A stretch of DNA of 64,000 nucleotides from Pseudonocardiales bacterium (GTDB taxonomy: Bacteria; Actinomycetota; Actinomycetes; Mycobacteriales; Pseudonocardiaceae). A model generated the notes under the pieces. It saw nothing but the letters and a program-made list of their open reading frames with translations, was not told the origin of the DNA and ran no database searches. The position numbers and the translations under genes are program-made. The number at the start of each line of letters is the position of its first letter. Position 1 is the first letter of the stretch. This document shows, one piece after another, positions 63,307 through 64,000 of the stretch. The stretch spans positions 124,001-188,000 of the forward strand of contig JAFAPC010000134.1 in the NCBI GenBank assembly GCA_019247305.1. Direction: 5' to 3'.

Positions 63307-64000
63307 CACGGGCGCCCCGGCCCAGCCGGCACCGCGGTATCCGACGCAGGGGGTCCTTGCGCCGGGGGGAAGCCTTGCGCGGGGAAGGCTTCGCGGGCGT
63401 TGTTGGGGCCTAGCGGCAGTGGGCTGCCGGTGAGCTGGATGCCTCGGCTTCGCGGCAAGGTGAGCCGGAAGGCGCTGCCCTGTCCGGGTTCGCCCCAGGC
63501 CTGCAACCAGCCGCCATGCAGCCGGGCATCCTCCAGGCTAATCGACAGTCCGAGCCCGGTGCCCCCGGTGCGCCGGTCACGCGAGGGATCGCCGCGCCAG
63601 AATCGGGTGAACACCAGGTCCTGCTGGCCTGGTTGCAACCCGATGCCGTGGTCGCGCACCAGCACCGCGACCGCCTCGGAATCCGCGGCAACGGTCATCT
63701 GGACCGGGCGACCCTCTCCGTGGTCCAACGCGTTGGTCAGCAGGTTGCGCACGATCCGCTCGACCCGCCGCGGGTCGATCTCGGCGAACACCTCCGTTGC
63801 CGGCAGATCCAGCTCCAGCGGGGTGCCGGCGCGGTCAGCCACCGCGCGCACCGCAGCCGCCGCGTGCGCCACGGTGTCCCGCACGTCGACCGTCTCACCG
63901 TGCAGCTCGGCGACCCCGGCGTCCAACCGGGAGATCTCTAGCAGATCGGCGAGCAGCGCCTCGAACCGGTCCAGCTCGCCCACCAACAGCTCAGCCGGAC
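63306..64000 (-). CDS. mtrB: Sensor histidine kinase MtrB (C-terminal part; 5' end outside window)
   Basis: The visible ~231 residues begin in the helix after the phosphorylated His ([27 protein letters not shown]). They contain the ATP-binding boxes: [10 protein letters not shown] (N), [24 protein letters not shown] (G1/F), and [19 protein letters not shown] (G2). A Pro/Ala-rich tail of ~50 residues follows. With the adjacent lpqB this identifies MtrB, which controls cell wall and division genes through MtrA. The sensor, membrane and HAMP parts lie beyond the window. Confidence 0.95.
   Translation of the reverse strand, partial: PAELLVGELDRFEALLADLLEISRLDAGVAELHGETVDVRDTVAHAAAAVRAVADRAGTPLELDLPATEVFAEIDPRRVERIVRNLLTNALDHGEGRPVQMTVAADSEAVAVLVRDHGIGLQPGQQDLVFTRFWRGDPSRDRRTGGTGLGLSISLEDARLHGGWLQAWGEPGQGSAFRLTLPRSRGIQLTGSPLPLGPNNAREAFPAQGFPPAQGPPASDTAVPAGPGRP

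Overview
The window is high-GC actinobacterial chromosome, most likely a member of Pseudonocardiales or a close relative. Several things point there: Shine-Dalgarno sites with GTG/TTG starts, a WhiB1 protein, a 24-residue bL37 ribosomal protein, a fused 2-oxoglutarate decarboxylase/dehydrogenase (Kgd), an LpqB-MtrB pair, a nickel superoxide dismutase, and DUF397/XRE regulator pairs. Two blocks keep a gene order I recall from mycobacteria. One is whiB1-pdtaS-biotinyl protein-rsrA/rshA-sigR/sigH-SRAP-aroA-rsgA (about 28.6-35.5 kb). The other is the Rv3235-like gene followed further on by secA-hpf-comF-lpqB-mtrB (about 46.7-64 kb). Accessory DNA has been inserted into this backbone.

Layout. 0-2 kb: small coiled-coil and hypothetical genes, then tatA. 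2.1-6.8 kb: a phosphate uptake operon pstS-pstC-pstA-pstB on the minus strand. It ends in a receiver-less winged-helix regulator and is headed by a PHO-box-like pair of direct repeats. 7.3-17 kb: an FAD oxidoreductase with a 10-unit repeat tail, a GNAT acetyltransferase, MaoC hydratase plus hydrolase, a ferredoxin, a fused ABC exporter, and an ArsR (frameshifted tail) with an SRPBCC protein. 17-28 kb: kgd, an aldo/keto reductase, a PAS-GGDEF-EAL protein, an RmlC-like epimerase, sodX/sodN and a SirB1 protein. 28.5-35.5 kb: the redox and cell-regulation core. It has whiB1 with a perfect CRP-type palindrome, the PdtaS kinase, sigR-rsrA with a matching SigR-type promoter, and aroA and rsgA.

35.5-44.3 kb is a defence island. 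A type III-like restriction gene with an in-frame amber codon precedes its DNA methyltransferase. They converge on an EACC1-caspase pair, a predicted immune/suicide module. The island is bounded by two different MITE-like elements with 30-31 bp inverted repeats. At its left edge lie an IS6-family remnant and a P-loop kinase remnant. 44.3-56.7 kb: pruA, a DUF6912 gene, an Rv3235-like gene and thrS, followed by a plastic region. That region holds a RelE/Phd toxin-antitoxin pair, a decayed TrpRS-like gene, an intact trpS, a second truncated copy of the thrS 5' region, an unrecognised three-gene overlapping cassette of lower GC, and an XRE/DUF397 pair. 56.8-64 kb: secA, hpf, comF, lpqB and the 3' part of mtrB.

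The strongest candidates for new biology are the EACC1-caspase module beside the amber-interrupted type III system, the three-gene cassette at 52.7-54.4 kb, the thrS leader duplication, and the PHO-type pst operon ending in a DNA-binding-domain-only regulator. All functional statements come from reading translated sequence by eye; no database search was run.
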